This document shows, in pieces, positions 39,856 through 48,695 of a stretch of 64,000 bases of DNA. Both the position numbers and the translations under genes were made by a program. The notes under the pieces were generated by a model, which had not been told where the DNA came from, did no database searches, and worked only from the letters and a program-made list of their open reading frames with translations. Where the stretch lies: the NCBI RefSeq assembly GCF_017798205.1, contig NZ_CP060010.1, positions 620,001 through 684,000 of the forward strand. Reading direction: 5' to 3'. How positions within the stretch are numbered: the stretch's first letter is position 1; every line of letters begins with the position of its first letter. This DNA is from Cognatishimia activa (GTDB lineage Bacteria; Pseudomonadota; Alphaproteobacteria; Rhodobacterales; Rhodobacteraceae).

Positions 39856-40937
39856 GCATCCACCCCCTTGAATTGCTTCACGGTATGGGCCACACGCCGA
39901 CAGGCGCGCTCATCGCCAATGGTGATGCGCAGACAATTCGGCAGACCGTAACCTGCGACCTTGCGCACCAGAATGCCCTCGGCTTTCAAGGCTTCATCGC
40001 AGGCGTCCGCTTCTTCGGGTGACGCAAAGCGCGCCAGAATGAAGTTCGTGTAGCTTTCATCGACCTCTAAGCCTGCCGCGCGCAAAGCCTCGCTCAGCCA
40101 CGCGCCAAGACGCGTGTTTTCGCTTCGGCACCAGCGCATGAACTCTTGGTCGCGCACAGCGGCCTCTGCGGTTTGCAGTTGTACGTCCGAGAGGTTGAAA
40201 GGCTGACGCACGCGATTTAGCACATCAATGATCTCTTTTGGCGCATAGCCCCAACCGATCCGCAAACCGCCAAGACCGTAGATCTTGGAGAACGTCCGCG
40301 TCATGATCACGTTACACCGCGCTTCAACCAAAGCCGCGCCGCCATCATAGCCCTCGACGAACTCGGCATAGGCGCCGTCCAGCACCAACAGGGCGCCCGC
40401 AGGGAGCCCATCCGCCAACCGCGCAACCTCATCCGCCGCCAACATCGTCGCGGTCGGGTTGCCGGGGTTCGCGATAAAAACGATCCGCGTCTTGGCGTTA
40501 CAGGCCGCGAGGATCGCATCCACATCTACGACGCGCTCTTTCTCGGCCACCTTCACCGGGGTCGCGCCACAGGCATGCGCCAGGATCGGATACATGGAAA
40601 ACCCATGCTCGGTGTAAATGATCTCATCACCGGGGCCCGCAAAGCTTTGTGCCACGAATTGCAGCACCTCATCCGAGCCCACGCCACAGACGATCCGCTC
40701 GGCATCCAGCCCATGCACTTCGGCAATCGCAGCCCTGAGCCCCGCGTGATCCGTGCCAGGATATCGATGCAACGCCAGACCGGACTGCGCGAAAGCTGCT
40801 TTGGTCGCCTCGCTTGGTCCATATGGGTTTTCGTTGCTGGAGAGCTTTACCACCTCGGTGACGCCGGCAAGCGCCGACTGACCGCCCTGATAAAGCGCGA
40901 TTTCCATGATCCCAGGCTGCACGTTGATCTGTGTCAT
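39852..40937 (-). CDS. hisC: histidinol-phosphate aminotransferase
   Basis: This 361-residue class I/II PLP aminotransferase has [12 protein letters not shown] at 27-38, [31 protein letters not shown], and the PLP-lysine segment [17 protein letters not shown] (about 213-229). It acts in histidine synthesis; in many alphaproteobacteria the same enzyme also serves aromatic amino acid transamination, which fits its overlap with tyrA. First gene of hisC-tyrA-extensin-like. Confidence 0.94.
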   Translation of the reverse strand: MTQINVQPGIMEIALYQGGQSALAGVTEVVKLSSNENPYGPSEATKAAFAQSGLALHRYPGTDHAGLRAAIAEVHGLDAERIVCGVGSDEVLQFVAQSFAGPGDEIIYTEHGFSMYPILAHACGATPVKVAEKERVVDVDAILAACNAKTRIVFIANPGNPTATMLAADEVARLADGLPAGALLVLDGAYAEFVEGYDGGAALVEARCNVIMTRTFSKIYGLGGLRIGWGYAPKEIIDVLNRVRQPFNLSDVQLQTAEAAVRDQEFMRWCRSENTRLGAWLSEALRAAGLEVDESYTNFILARFASPEEADACDEALKAEGILVRKVAGYGLPNCLRITIGDERACRRVAHTVKQFKGVDA

Positions 40938-41229
40938 AACACGTCCTCACATTCGCCCTTGTTGTAGAGCGCAGCCGAGACATAGGAAATGCCAATTCGG
41001 CGTGAAGAGAAGCTCTGCGACATTTTTTGCGGCAAACTTAATACACCCGCCGGTCAACTGAATGACACAAATTGAAAGATTTCGCCCGCAAGTGCCCATT
41101 CCTTAGGCTCTGAGATGATGAAACAGCCCCGTTTATGACAAAAACTGTCGGAAACTGCGGTTTTTACCCCGATTTCTTTTGAAAACCTGCCTTTTTGACC
41201 CATATCACCCCTAGGAAACTCAACTTGGG

Positions 41230-42420
41230 ATGGACATGGAAAAGGCACTCTCTCGTATTCAAAAATTCATGCAAATGGAGGCCAGTGCGGGACTGGTATT
41301 GATGGGCGTCGCGGTGCTTGCGATGATCTTTGCAAACACCGGTTTGGCGGGGCTCTATACCTCGGTGTTGGACACCAATATCCGCGTTGGGATCGGGTCG
41401 TTTGAGATCTCAAAACCCGCTCTTCTGTGGATCAACGATGGCCTTATGGCGATCTTCTTCTTCCTCATTGGTCTTGAAATCAAACGAGAGGTCCTGCTTG
41501 GCGAGCTCTCGAGTTTTGACAAAGCGATCCTGCCGATTTTTGCCGCTATCGGCGGTATGGCCGTACCCGGTCTGGTCTATGTAGCGATCAACTGGGGCAC
41601 ACCAGAGAACCTTGTGGGCTGGGCGATCCCTGCGGCGACAGACATTGCCTTTGCACTGGGTGTATTGGCCCTTCTGGGCACCCGCGCACCGGTCGCACTC
41701 AAGGTGTTCCTGCTGGCAGTAGCGATCATCGACGACCTTGGTGCAATCATCATCATCGCGATCTTTTATACGTCGGAACTCTCGACCAACGCGCTAACCT
41801 TCTCGATGCTGGGCTTTGCGGCAGCGGTTGCCCTGAACCGCATGGGGATCCAAAGGATTGCCCCCTACATCATCATAGGCGTGATCATGTGGGTCTTTGT
41901 GCTGAAATCAGGCGTCCACGCGACCTTGGCAGGCGTTTTGATCGCCCTCACCATTCCGCTCAAGGAAAAGAACGGCGACAAGGCGCTGCTTTATAAAGTC
42001 GAGCACGCGCTGCACCCTTGGGTGGCATACATGATCCTGCCGATCTTTGCCTTTGCCAACGCGGGTGTGAGCCTCACCGGTCTGTCGGTCAGCGACCTGA
42101 CCCAGCCTCTGACCTTCGGCATCGCGGCTGGCCTCTTCCTTGGTAAGCAGATCGGCGTTGTGGCCGCGACGTGGATCGCTGTGAAAAGCGGCATTGCGAA
42201 GCTGCCCGAAGGCATCAACTGGCTGCATCTTTATGGCGTCGCCTGCCTGACCGGTATCGGCTTTACCATGAGCCTCTTTGTCGGCTCGCTGGCCTTTGGT
42301 GCAGATGACGCGATGAACGCTGTACGTCTGGGCGTGATCTTTGGCTCTGTGCTCTCGGGCATCCTTGGCTTTGTGGTCCTGCGCAGCATGGCCCCGAAGC
42401 CGGTCAAAGCTGCCGCGTAA
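41230..42420 (+). CDS. nhaA: Na+/H+ antiporter NhaA
   Basis: This 396-residue antiporter has about 12 predicted membrane helices and the NhaA hallmarks: GLEIKREVLLGELSS, GGMAVPGLVYVAIN, PAATDIAFALGVLALLG, and the cation-binding IDDLGAIIIIAIFYT with paired Asp at about 163-164. The C-terminal half includes TGIGFTMSLFVGSLAF. It exports sodium in exchange for protons, suiting a marine organism. A bidirectional terminator shared with rpsD follows. Confidence 0.95.
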   Translation: MDMEKALSRIQKFMQMEASAGLVLMGVAVLAMIFANTGLAGLYTSVLDTNIRVGIGSFEISKPALLWINDGLMAIFFFLIGLEIKREVLLGELSSFDKAILPIFAAIGGMAVPGLVYVAINWGTPENLVGWAIPAATDIAFALGVLALLGTRAPVALKVFLLAVAIIDDLGAIIIIAIFYTSELSTNALTFSMLGFAAAVALNRMGIQRIAPYIIIGVIMWVFVLKSGVHATLAGVLIALTIPLKEKNGDKALLYKVEHALHPWVAYMILPIFAFANAGVSLTGLSVSDLTQPLTFGIAAGLFLGKQIGVVAATWIAVKSGIAKLPEGINWLHLYGVACLTGIGFTMSLFVGSLAFGADDAMNAVRLGVIFGSVLSGILGFVVLRSMAPKPVKAAA

Positions 42421-42445
42421 AACATACGCATCCAAAAACGAAAAA

Positions 42446-42478
42446 AACCGCGCTGGCATCCCAGCGCGGTTTCTTTTT
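42446..42478. terminator. bidirectional terminator between nhaA and rpsD
   Basis: A perfect 11-bp stem AACCGCGCTGG / CCAGCGCGGTT with a CATC loop has a T-run (TTCTTTTTT) on the plus strand and an A-run (AAAAAAA) on the left. It can therefore terminate both nhaA (plus) and rpsD (minus). Confidence 0.92.
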
Positions 42479-42496
42479 TCTGATATATGCGAAGGA

Positions 42497-43117
42497 TTAG
42501 TTCTTCGCGTAATATTCAACAACCAGGTTTGGTTCCATCATCACTGGGTATGGAACGTCAGACAGGCCTGGTGCGCGTACGAAGGTCGCGGTCATTTTGG
42601 AGTGGTCCGCGTCGATGTAGTCAGGCACGTCGCGCTCTGGCAGCTGAACCGCTTCCAGCAGGACTGCGAGTTGCTTGGACTTGTCACGCACAGAGATCAC
42701 GTCGCCTTCTTTAACACGGTAAGATGCGATGTTCACTTTCTTGCCGTTCACTTCGACGTGGCCGTGGTTCACGAACTGACGTGCCGCGAAAACGGTAGGA
42801 ACGAATTTCGCGCGGTAAACAACCGCGTCCAGACGCCGCTCCAGCAGACCGATCAGGTTTTCACCGGTATCGCCTTTTACACGCTCAGCTTCGCCGTAGA
42901 TGCGACGGAATTGCTTTTCAGTCAGGTCGCCGTAGTAGCCTTTCAGCTTCTGCTTTGCGCGCAGCTGCAGGCCGAAGTCAGACATTTTGCCTTTGCGGCG
43001 CTGACCGTGCTGGCCTGGGCCGTATTCACGACGGTTTACTGGGGATTTTGGACGACCCCAGATGTTTTCGCCCATCCGGCGGTCAATTTTGTACTTGGCA
43101 GCAGTTCTTTTTGTCAT
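42497..43117 (-). CDS. rpsD: 30S ribosomal protein S4
   Basis: This 206-residue protein matches bacterial S4: [42 protein letters not shown], then the S4 RNA-binding domain [45 protein letters not shown]4 nucleates 16S rRNA assembly. It is monocistronic here, outside the main ribosomal operons. The leader (43118-43220) contains two small hairpins (CCCGG-CCGGG and CCTC-GAGG stems). Confidence 0.97.
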   Translation of the reverse strand: MTKRTAAKYKIDRRMGENIWGRPKSPVNRREYGPGQHGQRRKGKMSDFGLQLRAKQKLKGYYGDLTEKQFRRIYGEAERVKGDTGENLIGLLERRLDAVVYRAKFVPTVFAARQFVNHGHVEVNGKKVNIASYRVKEGDVISVRDKSKQLAVLLEAVQLPERDVPDYIDADHSKMTATFVRAPGLSDVPYPVMMEPNLVVEYYAKN

Positions 43118-43269
43118 CTGCTGATCTCCTTCGTTCAGGTTTTCGAAGGGCGTTGTCCTCTTCCCGGATTTTGCCGGGATGACAGGGATCCTCTTGCGAG
43201 GGCCACCAACACCAATGAATGGCGGCTTATACGCCTGATTTATTGGGAGTCAACAGGGGTGAGCAGGCT

Positions 43270-44331
43270 TTATGCCACGTCGTGACGCAGAATTGCCGCT
43301 TCACTTGCAGAAAGCTGACGCCGCGCGTGGTCTCCAAAGGCATAAGGCTGATCCACAAGGGCCGGATCCAGCGCCTCGAGACGCCTGCGATCCGTTTCAT
43401 CCAGAACGCTCATATTGGCGTCTGCCGGATGGAAGCTCTCGGTTTCCACGCCATTGGCAAAGATGATCTCATGACGCTCCAGCATCAGGTGCATATAGGT
43501 GACCTCGCGCATCGCGAAATCTGTCGCGATGCTGGTGCCATTGACCAATTCACTGGCCGAGACCAGAACCTCGGGCGTGTTGAACAGATCGCGGGCCACG
43601 TCCCCGCGCACCACAAATTTGTGGTCCGGAGACACAATAAGATCGCCCTGCGGTTCACCAGACCCCAAGGCGCCTGACTTCACGCGGATCGGGCGCAGCT
43701 TGGGAAATGTGAACAGACGCGCACCGGTCATGCGGCGCGAGCCGATCCATTGCACCTCTTGCGTGCCATTGTCTTTGGTATGCACCAGATCGCCTTCATG
43801 CAGGCTTTCAATCGGGCGTGCGCCATAGGGCGTCGAGATCAGAGTGCCGGGTGCGAAACAAATCATCTGCGAGGGATCATCGCCGGGCTGCGCATCACGA
43901 CCACGGTTGAGCGCATGATACACGACCCAAAGATCGCGGCCCTTCGGCGGGATCTCATCGATGAACATCAAAAGCGGCTGTTTGCCAGCGACCTCAATCA
44001 AGGTGACTGTATAGGTCTCTGAGCCATCGGTGACGACGAAACTGTCGTCCAGCATCGGCTCTTCGATATCAACCTTGTTCAGATCAGAGGTATGCGTCAA
44101 AGCCGCACCGACCATCTTGCGCACCATGCGCGCGGCCCTGCGGCGTAACATCGCCTCACCTTCGCCTTGCTCCAAGCGCAATAGGCCCGATGGGCCATCA
44201 ACGCGGACTGTCTCTCCGTTCCAGGACCACACTGCGCCTTTTTGCACGGCACTTATGGGTGCAGCCCGAAGACCATCCAGCTCTGTTTGCGACCAGGAGA
44301 TGACGAACGTGCCCAAAAAGCCCGTTCCCAT
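43270..44331 (-). CDS. Hint-domain (Hint_2) protein
   Basis: This 353-residue protein ends in a hedgehog/intein-type Hint domain that starts at ICFAPGTLISTPYGARPIESLHEGDLVHT (Cys158 as the likely nucleophile). It continues with VQWIGSRRM and the B-block SPDHKFVVRGD, then HLMLERHEIIFANGVETESFHPAD. The N-terminal 150 residues (ISWSQTELDGLRAAP, WSWNGETVRVDG) are a beta-rich segment seen in other alphaproteobacterial Hint_2 proteins. No classical signal peptide is present; related proteins are thought to be exported through RTX-type type I secretion. Autoprocessing is inferred. Confidence 0.85.
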   Translation of the reverse strand: MGTGFLGTFVISWSQTELDGLRAAPISAVQKGAVWSWNGETVRVDGPSGLLRLEQGEGEAMLRRRAARMVRKMVGAALTHTSDLNKVDIEEPMLDDSFVVTDGSETYTVTLIEVAGKQPLLMFIDEIPPKGRDLWVVYHALNRGRDAQPGDDPSQMICFAPGTLISTPYGARPIESLHEGDLVHTKDNGTQEVQWIGSRRMTGARLFTFPKLRPIRVKSGALGSGEPQGDLIVSPDHKFVVRGDVARDLFNTPEVLVSASELVNGTSIATDFAMREVTYMHLMLERHEIIFANGVETESFHPADANMSVLDETDRRRLEALDPALVDQPYAFGDHARRQLSASEAAILRHDVA

Positions 44332-44455
44332 TGCTCGTTTCCTGCCTCATTTTTTTGGCAGGATACCAGAAACGAATCAGCCTGCAAAGCAGAAACCGTC
44401 GCGGATTCAACAGCCTATGGGTGTATAGAACAGCTCAACAACTTTAGGTGACGGA

Positions 44456-45064
44456 TCAGTAAAGGCCCGCTTCCTTGGCGATCATAGCTGCATGGGTCCG
44501 GTTTTTTGCATCCAGCTTGCGGCACAACGTGCGCACATGCAGCTTGATGGTCACTTCCTGCAAACCGAGTTCAGACGCGATTTCTTTGTTGGATTGCCCC
44601 TTGCACAACCCATTCAGAACCTCGACCTCACGCTTGCTCAGTTGCTTGGAAACCGGATTGTCCTTTTTCTGGTCCGCAAAATGCGACACCGGAAAAAACG
44701 TCTCGCCCGCCATCATAAAGCGCACGGCATGCACCAGGCTTTGAGCGGTCATGGTCTTGGGCAGAAACCCGATCGCCCCGCGATCGATCGCCTCTTGCGC
44801 CACAGAGTGCGGCGCATTTCCTGATAGGATCGCAACCGGAGTGCCCTGATTATTTTCGATGGCCTTGGACAGGCCTGAAAGGCCCTCCATCCCCGGCATA
44901 TTGTAATCCAACACCAAGAGGTCGAAGGCCTTATCTTCTTCGCAGATCGTCAAGGCTTCATCCAATGAACTGGCACTTTTCACTTCAGTGGCACCTTCTT
45001 TCATAAGGTACTCACTAATCGTATCCCGGACCAAATCATGGTCATCGGCAATTAGTATTCGCAT
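44456..45064 (-). CDS. LuxR/NarL-type response regulator
   Basis: This 202-residue regulator has a receiver domain (MRILIADDHDLVRDTISEYL, phosphoacceptor Asp53 in LLVLDYNMPGMEGL) and a C-terminal LuxR HTH (LSKREVEVLNGLCKGQSNKEIASELGLQEVTIKLHVRTLCRKLDAKNRTHA). It is divergent from the sulfite-oxidase-fold protein and hybrid kinase gene pair. It is their most likely output, receiving phosphate through the kinase's Hpt domain. Confidence 0.92.
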   Translation of the reverse strand: MRILIADDHDLVRDTISEYLMKEGATEVKSASSLDEALTICEEDKAFDLLVLDYNMPGMEGLSGLSKAIENNQGTPVAILSGNAPHSVAQEAIDRGAIGFLPKTMTAQSLVHAVRFMMAGETFFPVSHFADQKKDNPVSKQLSKREVEVLNGLCKGQSNKEIASELGLQEVTIKLHVRTLCRKLDAKNRTHAAMIAKEAGLY

Positions 45065-45182
45065 ACGCGTTTTCTCTTTCCCCTGACCGTGTCGAGCATG
45101 GATTACCGCTTAAACGCTAGCGGAGAACCAATTTTTTTGACACGGTCTCGCTCCCGCACTCAGAATTAAACGATTGCACAGC

Positions 45183-45218
45183 AACTTGAGAAGTATAAGT
45201 TTCTACCTCGTTCAAGTT
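45183..45218. promoter_or_regulatory. inverted repeat between response regulator and sensor genes
   Basis: AACTTGA (45183-45189) and TCAAGTT (45212-45218) form a perfect spaced inverted repeat in the divergent intergenic region, which otherwise holds no gene. It is a candidate autoregulatory site, by eye only. Confidence 0.3.
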
Positions 45219-45313
45219 TTGTGTTTAATTTCCCACATAAAATATGGACAAAAATCGTTTATCACCCGAGACTTCAATATCGTAGAGCCCATTTATTCCG
45301 GAGCACCAAAAAA

Positions 45314-45823
45314 TTGAAAAATCTCTTCGCAATCGCCCTTCTGATCGTTTGTTCAGCAGCGGCTTCCGTCGCGGAAATCTCGCAACCCAAAGGTGAAGTT
45401 ATCTTGGAAATTTCAGGAGAAATCTCGAGCAAAAACGTTGCTGAGACCGCGCAGTTTGATCTCGAGATGCTGCAAGCCCTACCGTCGCATTCTTTCGTGA
45501 CATCAACAATTTGGACTGATGGTGCCCAATCTTTCGAGGGAGTCGAACTAAGCGTCATCGCGGACCTTGTCGGCTTTGAGGGAGACACGCTTAGTGCGAG
45601 TGCCGTGAATGACTACACAATTGAAATCCCAATTGCAGACGCAGCACCAGGTCGGGCCATGATCGCCTACATGCGTAACGGTAACCCGATGCCGCTGCGC
45701 GACAAGGGGCCGCTTTGGATCGTCTATCCATTCGACTCTTCGTCAGACTTCCAAAGCGAAACAATTTATTCGCGCAGCATCTGGCAATTGAATCGAATTG
45801 CTGTTTCCAACAGCGGCGGATAA
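45314..45823 (+). CDS. periplasmic sulfite-oxidase-fold protein without molybdenum-ligand cysteine
   Basis: The mature part resembles the molybdopterin-binding oxidoreductase (SUOX) fold: FDLEMLQALPSHS, DGAQSFEGVELSVIADLVGF, YTIEIPIADAAPGRAMIAYMRNGNPMPLRDKGPLWIVYPF, IYSRSIWQLNRIAV. In enzymes of this fold a Cys binds molybdenum in a T-C-x-x motif; here the equivalent region reads VTSTIWTDG, and the only Cys (residue 13) is in the signal peptide. I use the TTG at 45314, because it gives a clean signal peptide (MKNLFAIALLIVCSAAASVA) and GGAG lies 11 nt upstream; the frame extends to an ATG at 45221. It is followed by the kinase gene after 36 bp, suggesting a sensing partner rather than an enzyme. 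Confidence 0.75.
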   Translation: MKNLFAIALLIVCSAAASVAEISQPKGEVILEISGEISSKNVAETAQFDLEMLQALPSHSFVTSTIWTDGAQSFEGVELSVIADLVGFEGDTLSASAVNDYTIEIPIADAAPGRAMIAYMRNGNPMPLRDKGPLWIVYPFDSSSDFQSETIYSRSIWQLNRIAVSNSGG

Positions 45824-45859
45824 CCTACCAGCGGCGTAAATAGGCCGGAAAGCTGGGAC

Positions 45860-48364
45860 ATGTTCAAAAGTCGCTTCGCAAAAGCACTCTTGTTGGCTGC
45901 GGCTGCGATTGTGTGCCTGTTCCAGGTCGGCCTTTTTGCCTACAATATGACCAACCGGATTTCGACCCTGACTGGGCCGCGTCCGGATCAGGCACCTTGG
46001 GCGCTTGGTCAGCTCGAAGCGGAATATCATCGCCTCAACGCGAGCCTCCGGTCAGATTTTGGCGCCCCGCTCGACACCACGCAAATCCGCCTTCTCTATG
46101 ACATTTTTTCTAGCCGGGTCACCGTGCTCGTCGAAAGCAAATCCTTTGCCAGCCACCGAGACGACCCCCGGTTTTTGACACCCCTTGAAAATATAGAAGC
46201 CTATCTCGGCGACACAGTTAGGTATTTTGCGAATGGCGATGACGGGCTGCGCAAAGACCTGCCTGCTTTGGCGAGGCGCACTCAAGCGGTCGGGCCTGAC
46301 GTTCGCAAAGTTGCTCTGATGGGATTTCAGATAAACTGGGCACAGGCAGACGCGCGCGAGATGGACGCCCGCCGGCTGATCTTCTGGAACTCCGCACAAA
46401 CCGGGTTACTCTTCCTGCTGCTGTTATTGATGGCCGCAGGATTTTACCGGCAGGACTCTGGGCGTCGCCGTGCTCTGCAGGAAGTGTCTCGCACCAAAGC
46501 CCGCATCGAAGCGATCCTTAAAAGCAACACCGATGCGGTCATCGTTTGCTCTCACAATGGCAAGGTTCAGGAAATGAATGAACCGGGCCATGCCATGTTT
46601 GGCATTGCCGAAGCTGCCGAAGAGGGCCTTGATCTGCACGACCTTTTGCAAGCCACCTCGCCTGCAAAAGACTTCTCTGACCCCCGCGATTCAGGCTTTC
46701 TGCACAAGGAGCGTGTCGAAACACAGGCCACGCGCGCGGATGGCACCCGTTTCCCCGTGGCTGTGTCCCTCACGCAGGTTAAGACCGACACGGAGACCGC
46801 GCTCTATGTGGCTCACGTCCGAGACATTTCGCGTCGCGTAAATTCACAACGGGCTTTGCGCGAGGCTCATGACGAAGCCAAAGCCAGCGAGAAGGCCAAG
46901 TCCGATCTGCTTGCTGTCATGAGCCATGAAACCCGCACGCCGCTAAACGGCATTCTCGGCGCATCAGAGCTTTTGAAAAAATCCATGCGCAGTGATAAGC
47001 ACTTGCGCCTTGTGGCTGCGATTGAAACCTCTGCCAAACTGCTGTTGCACCATGTGAACAACGTTCTCGACGTCTCGCGGATGGATGCTGGCCAAGACGA
47101 CCTGCGCGTGGCTCAGTTCGACCTGCGACAATTGATCCGCGACGTCATGGAAAGCCAGCAGGCGCGCGCCACGCAAAGTGACCTCACACTATTGGCAGAT
47201 ATAGCCGAGGATCTCCCGCCCTCGGTTATGGGCGACGCCCAGAAGATCCGTCAGATTTTGCTGAACCTCATCGGCAATGCGATCAAATTCACCGACGAAG
47301 GCTCGGTGATCGTGGAAGTCGAATTGATCGGCGACGGCCCAATCGTTGAATTTCGCATCATGGACACGGGCGCTGGGATCGAATCCCGCCAGCTTGAGAA
47401 CATCTTTGAGGACTTCTTCACCGCCGACAGCACCTATGCCCGCCGCCGCGAAGGCAGCGGCTTGGGCCTTGGCATTGTGAAACGTATTGTCGAGGCCATG
47501 GGCGGCGATGTTGGCGCGGAAAGCGTGTTGGGCGAAGGCAGCCTATTCTGGGTGCGGCTGCCCCTGCCGACGGAAACCACTAAGGTCGAAGCCACCGCCG
47601 ACCAAGAGCCAAACGACACATCCCTGTCCATCCTCTTGGTCGAAGACAACGCGATCAACCGTATGATCACCCGGCAGATGCTCATTGAAGCCGGTCATTT
47701 TGTCGACCTTGCCGAAGACGGCACCGCCGGGGCAAGGATGGCCGAGCAGACTGCCTATGACCTGATCCTGATGGACATCAGCATGCCTGGAATGGACGGC
47801 ATCGAAACCGCGCAAAGAATTCGGGCCGACAATGGTCTGTCCAGCGCGACCCCGATTGTCGCCCTTACCGCCTATTCCCGAGACGAAGATCTGGGGCGCG
47901 TTAAAGCCGCGGGCATCCATCATATACTCACAAAACCAACCTCTGAAAGCGCGCTTGAGACGATGATTTTGAAAGTCATGGGGGATATGTTCCTAAAGAC
48001 CTCGAGCCACATCGTGTCCTCGACCAGCTCAGCCCTATTGGACGAAGAAGTTGCCGAAAGCGTGATGCGAGGATTGGGCCATATTCAGGCCGAGGCAAAC
48101 CTGAAAGAACTCGAACGGGACATGCAGGCACTTCTAAGCCGTTTGTCGAGCTGCTCCTCTGCCGAAGACCTTGATCTCGAAGAAATCCACAGGCTCACCG
48201 GATCCACCGGCGTCATGGGCATGGCGAAACTGCGCAAACACCTGATCCGCGCCGAAGCCATGGAACTCGGAGACCCGCAGGACCTGCAGCTTTGGATCCA
48301 GACGACCCAGACACTGTGGGACGACACCCACGCGGCTTACTTATCTTTTCTTAAGGGCGCCTAG
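45860..48364 (+). CDS. hybrid sensor histidine kinase (PAS-HisKA-HATPase-REC-Hpt)
   Basis: This 834-residue inner-membrane kinase has TM1 at about 7-29, a periplasmic region to about 175, TM2 at 176-196, and a PAS domain at about 212-325. HisKA follows with His356 in MSHETRTPLNG, then the catalytic domain with Asn473 and DTGAGIE / GSGLGLGIVKRI. A receiver has Asp639 in LILMDISMPGMDG, and a C-terminal Hpt-like region has His777 in EIHRLTGSTGVMG. It contains a complete internal phosphorelay that can pass phosphate to the LuxR-type regulator at 44456. The ATG is 36 bp after the SUOX-fold gene. The stimulus is unknown. Confidence 0.93.
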   Translation: MFKSRFAKALLLAAAAIVCLFQVGLFAYNMTNRISTLTGPRPDQAPWALGQLEAEYHRLNASLRSDFGAPLDTTQIRLLYDIFSSRVTVLVESKSFASHRDDPRFLTPLENIEAYLGDTVRYFANGDDGLRKDLPALARRTQAVGPDVRKVALMGFQINWAQADAREMDARRLIFWNSAQTGLLFLLLLLMAAGFYRQDSGRRRALQEVSRTKARIEAILKSNTDAVIVCSHNGKVQEMNEPGHAMFGIAEAAEEGLDLHDLLQATSPAKDFSDPRDSGFLHKERVETQATRADGTRFPVAVSLTQVKTDTETALYVAHVRDISRRVNSQRALREAHDEAKASEKAKSDLLAVMSHETRTPLNGILGASELLKKSMRSDKHLRLVAAIETSAKLLLHHVNNVLDVSRMDAGQDDLRVAQFDLRQLIRDVMESQQARATQSDLTLLADIAEDLPPSVMGDAQKIRQILLNLIGNAIKFTDEGSVIVEVELIGDGPIVEFRIMDTGAGIESRQLENIFEDFFTADSTYARRREGSGLGLGIVKRIVEAMGGDVGAESVLGEGSLFWVRLPLPTETTKVEATADQEPNDTSLSILLVEDNAINRMITRQMLIEAGHFVDLAEDGTAGARMAEQTAYDLILMDISMPGMDGIETAQRIRADNGLSSATPIVALTAYSRDEDLGRVKAAGIHHILTKPTSESALETMILKVMGDMFLKTSSHIVSSTSSALLDEEVAESVMRGLGHIQAEANLKELERDMQALLSRLSSCSSAEDLDLEEIHRLTGSTGVMGMAKLRKHLIRAEAMELGDPQDLQLWIQTTQTLWDDTHAAYLSFLKGA

Positions 48365-48556
48365 TCCCAAGAACCGCGACCCTTCGGACAGCCCACTACT
48401 CCCAAAGGGCAACCTTCTATCCGCCCGCTCCACTCACGTCATGCCCTCTGTTTGATATCCACGCCTCACGTCAAACAGTAGGCCGAGAAAAATGGAATCG
48501 TTTCACCCCTTTGCGGTGCAGGCACCTAAGTCTGCGCAGGTTAGCGGAACCGTTAG

Positions 48557-48570
48557 GGTTAACGTTAGCG
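48557..48570. promoter_or_regulatory. LacI-type operator 1 upstream of gap
   Basis: GGTTAACGTTAGCG matches 11 of 14 positions of TGTTAACGTTAACA, the CG-centred palindrome style of LacI-family regulators. In Rhodobacter sphaeroides the LacI-family regulator CceR controls central carbon genes; its exact motif is from memory. Confidence 0.45.
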
Positions 48571-48592
48571 CCACCACGCAGGGGCGACCGAT

Positions 48593-48606
48593 ATTTATCG
48601 CTAACA
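48593..48606. promoter_or_regulatory. LacI-type operator 2 upstream of gap
   Basis: ATTTATCGCTAACA carries a perfect TNNCGNTAACA half and a near-perfect opposite half. Its centre is 36 bp from operator 1 and about 95 bp before the gap start codon. Confidence 0.45.
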
Positions 48607-48695
48607 TCCAGAATTTCAACGCTATTTAACTTTCCCCTATGGCATGCTGGGCTTATATCCGGCCCCAAGCTGCTAAAATTTCGAGAGGACTAGGC

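Larger units (their letters stand above)
48365..48695. other. 331-bp intergenic region, gap promoter region
   Basis: No gene is seen. The first 130 bp separate the kinase gene from a region rich in LacI-type half sites (see 48557 and 48593). The last 70 bp contain AGAGGA before the gap ATG. Promoter elements were not assigned with confidence. Confidence 0.55.

Noticed and set aside
40938-41229. Ion-responsive riboswitch in front of nhaA
   Set aside because: I looked for a structured leader but found only a weak 5-bp stem (AAAAC/GTTTT). Nothing matched the nhaA-linked RNA motifs as I remember them. The 292 bp otherwise hold no gene.
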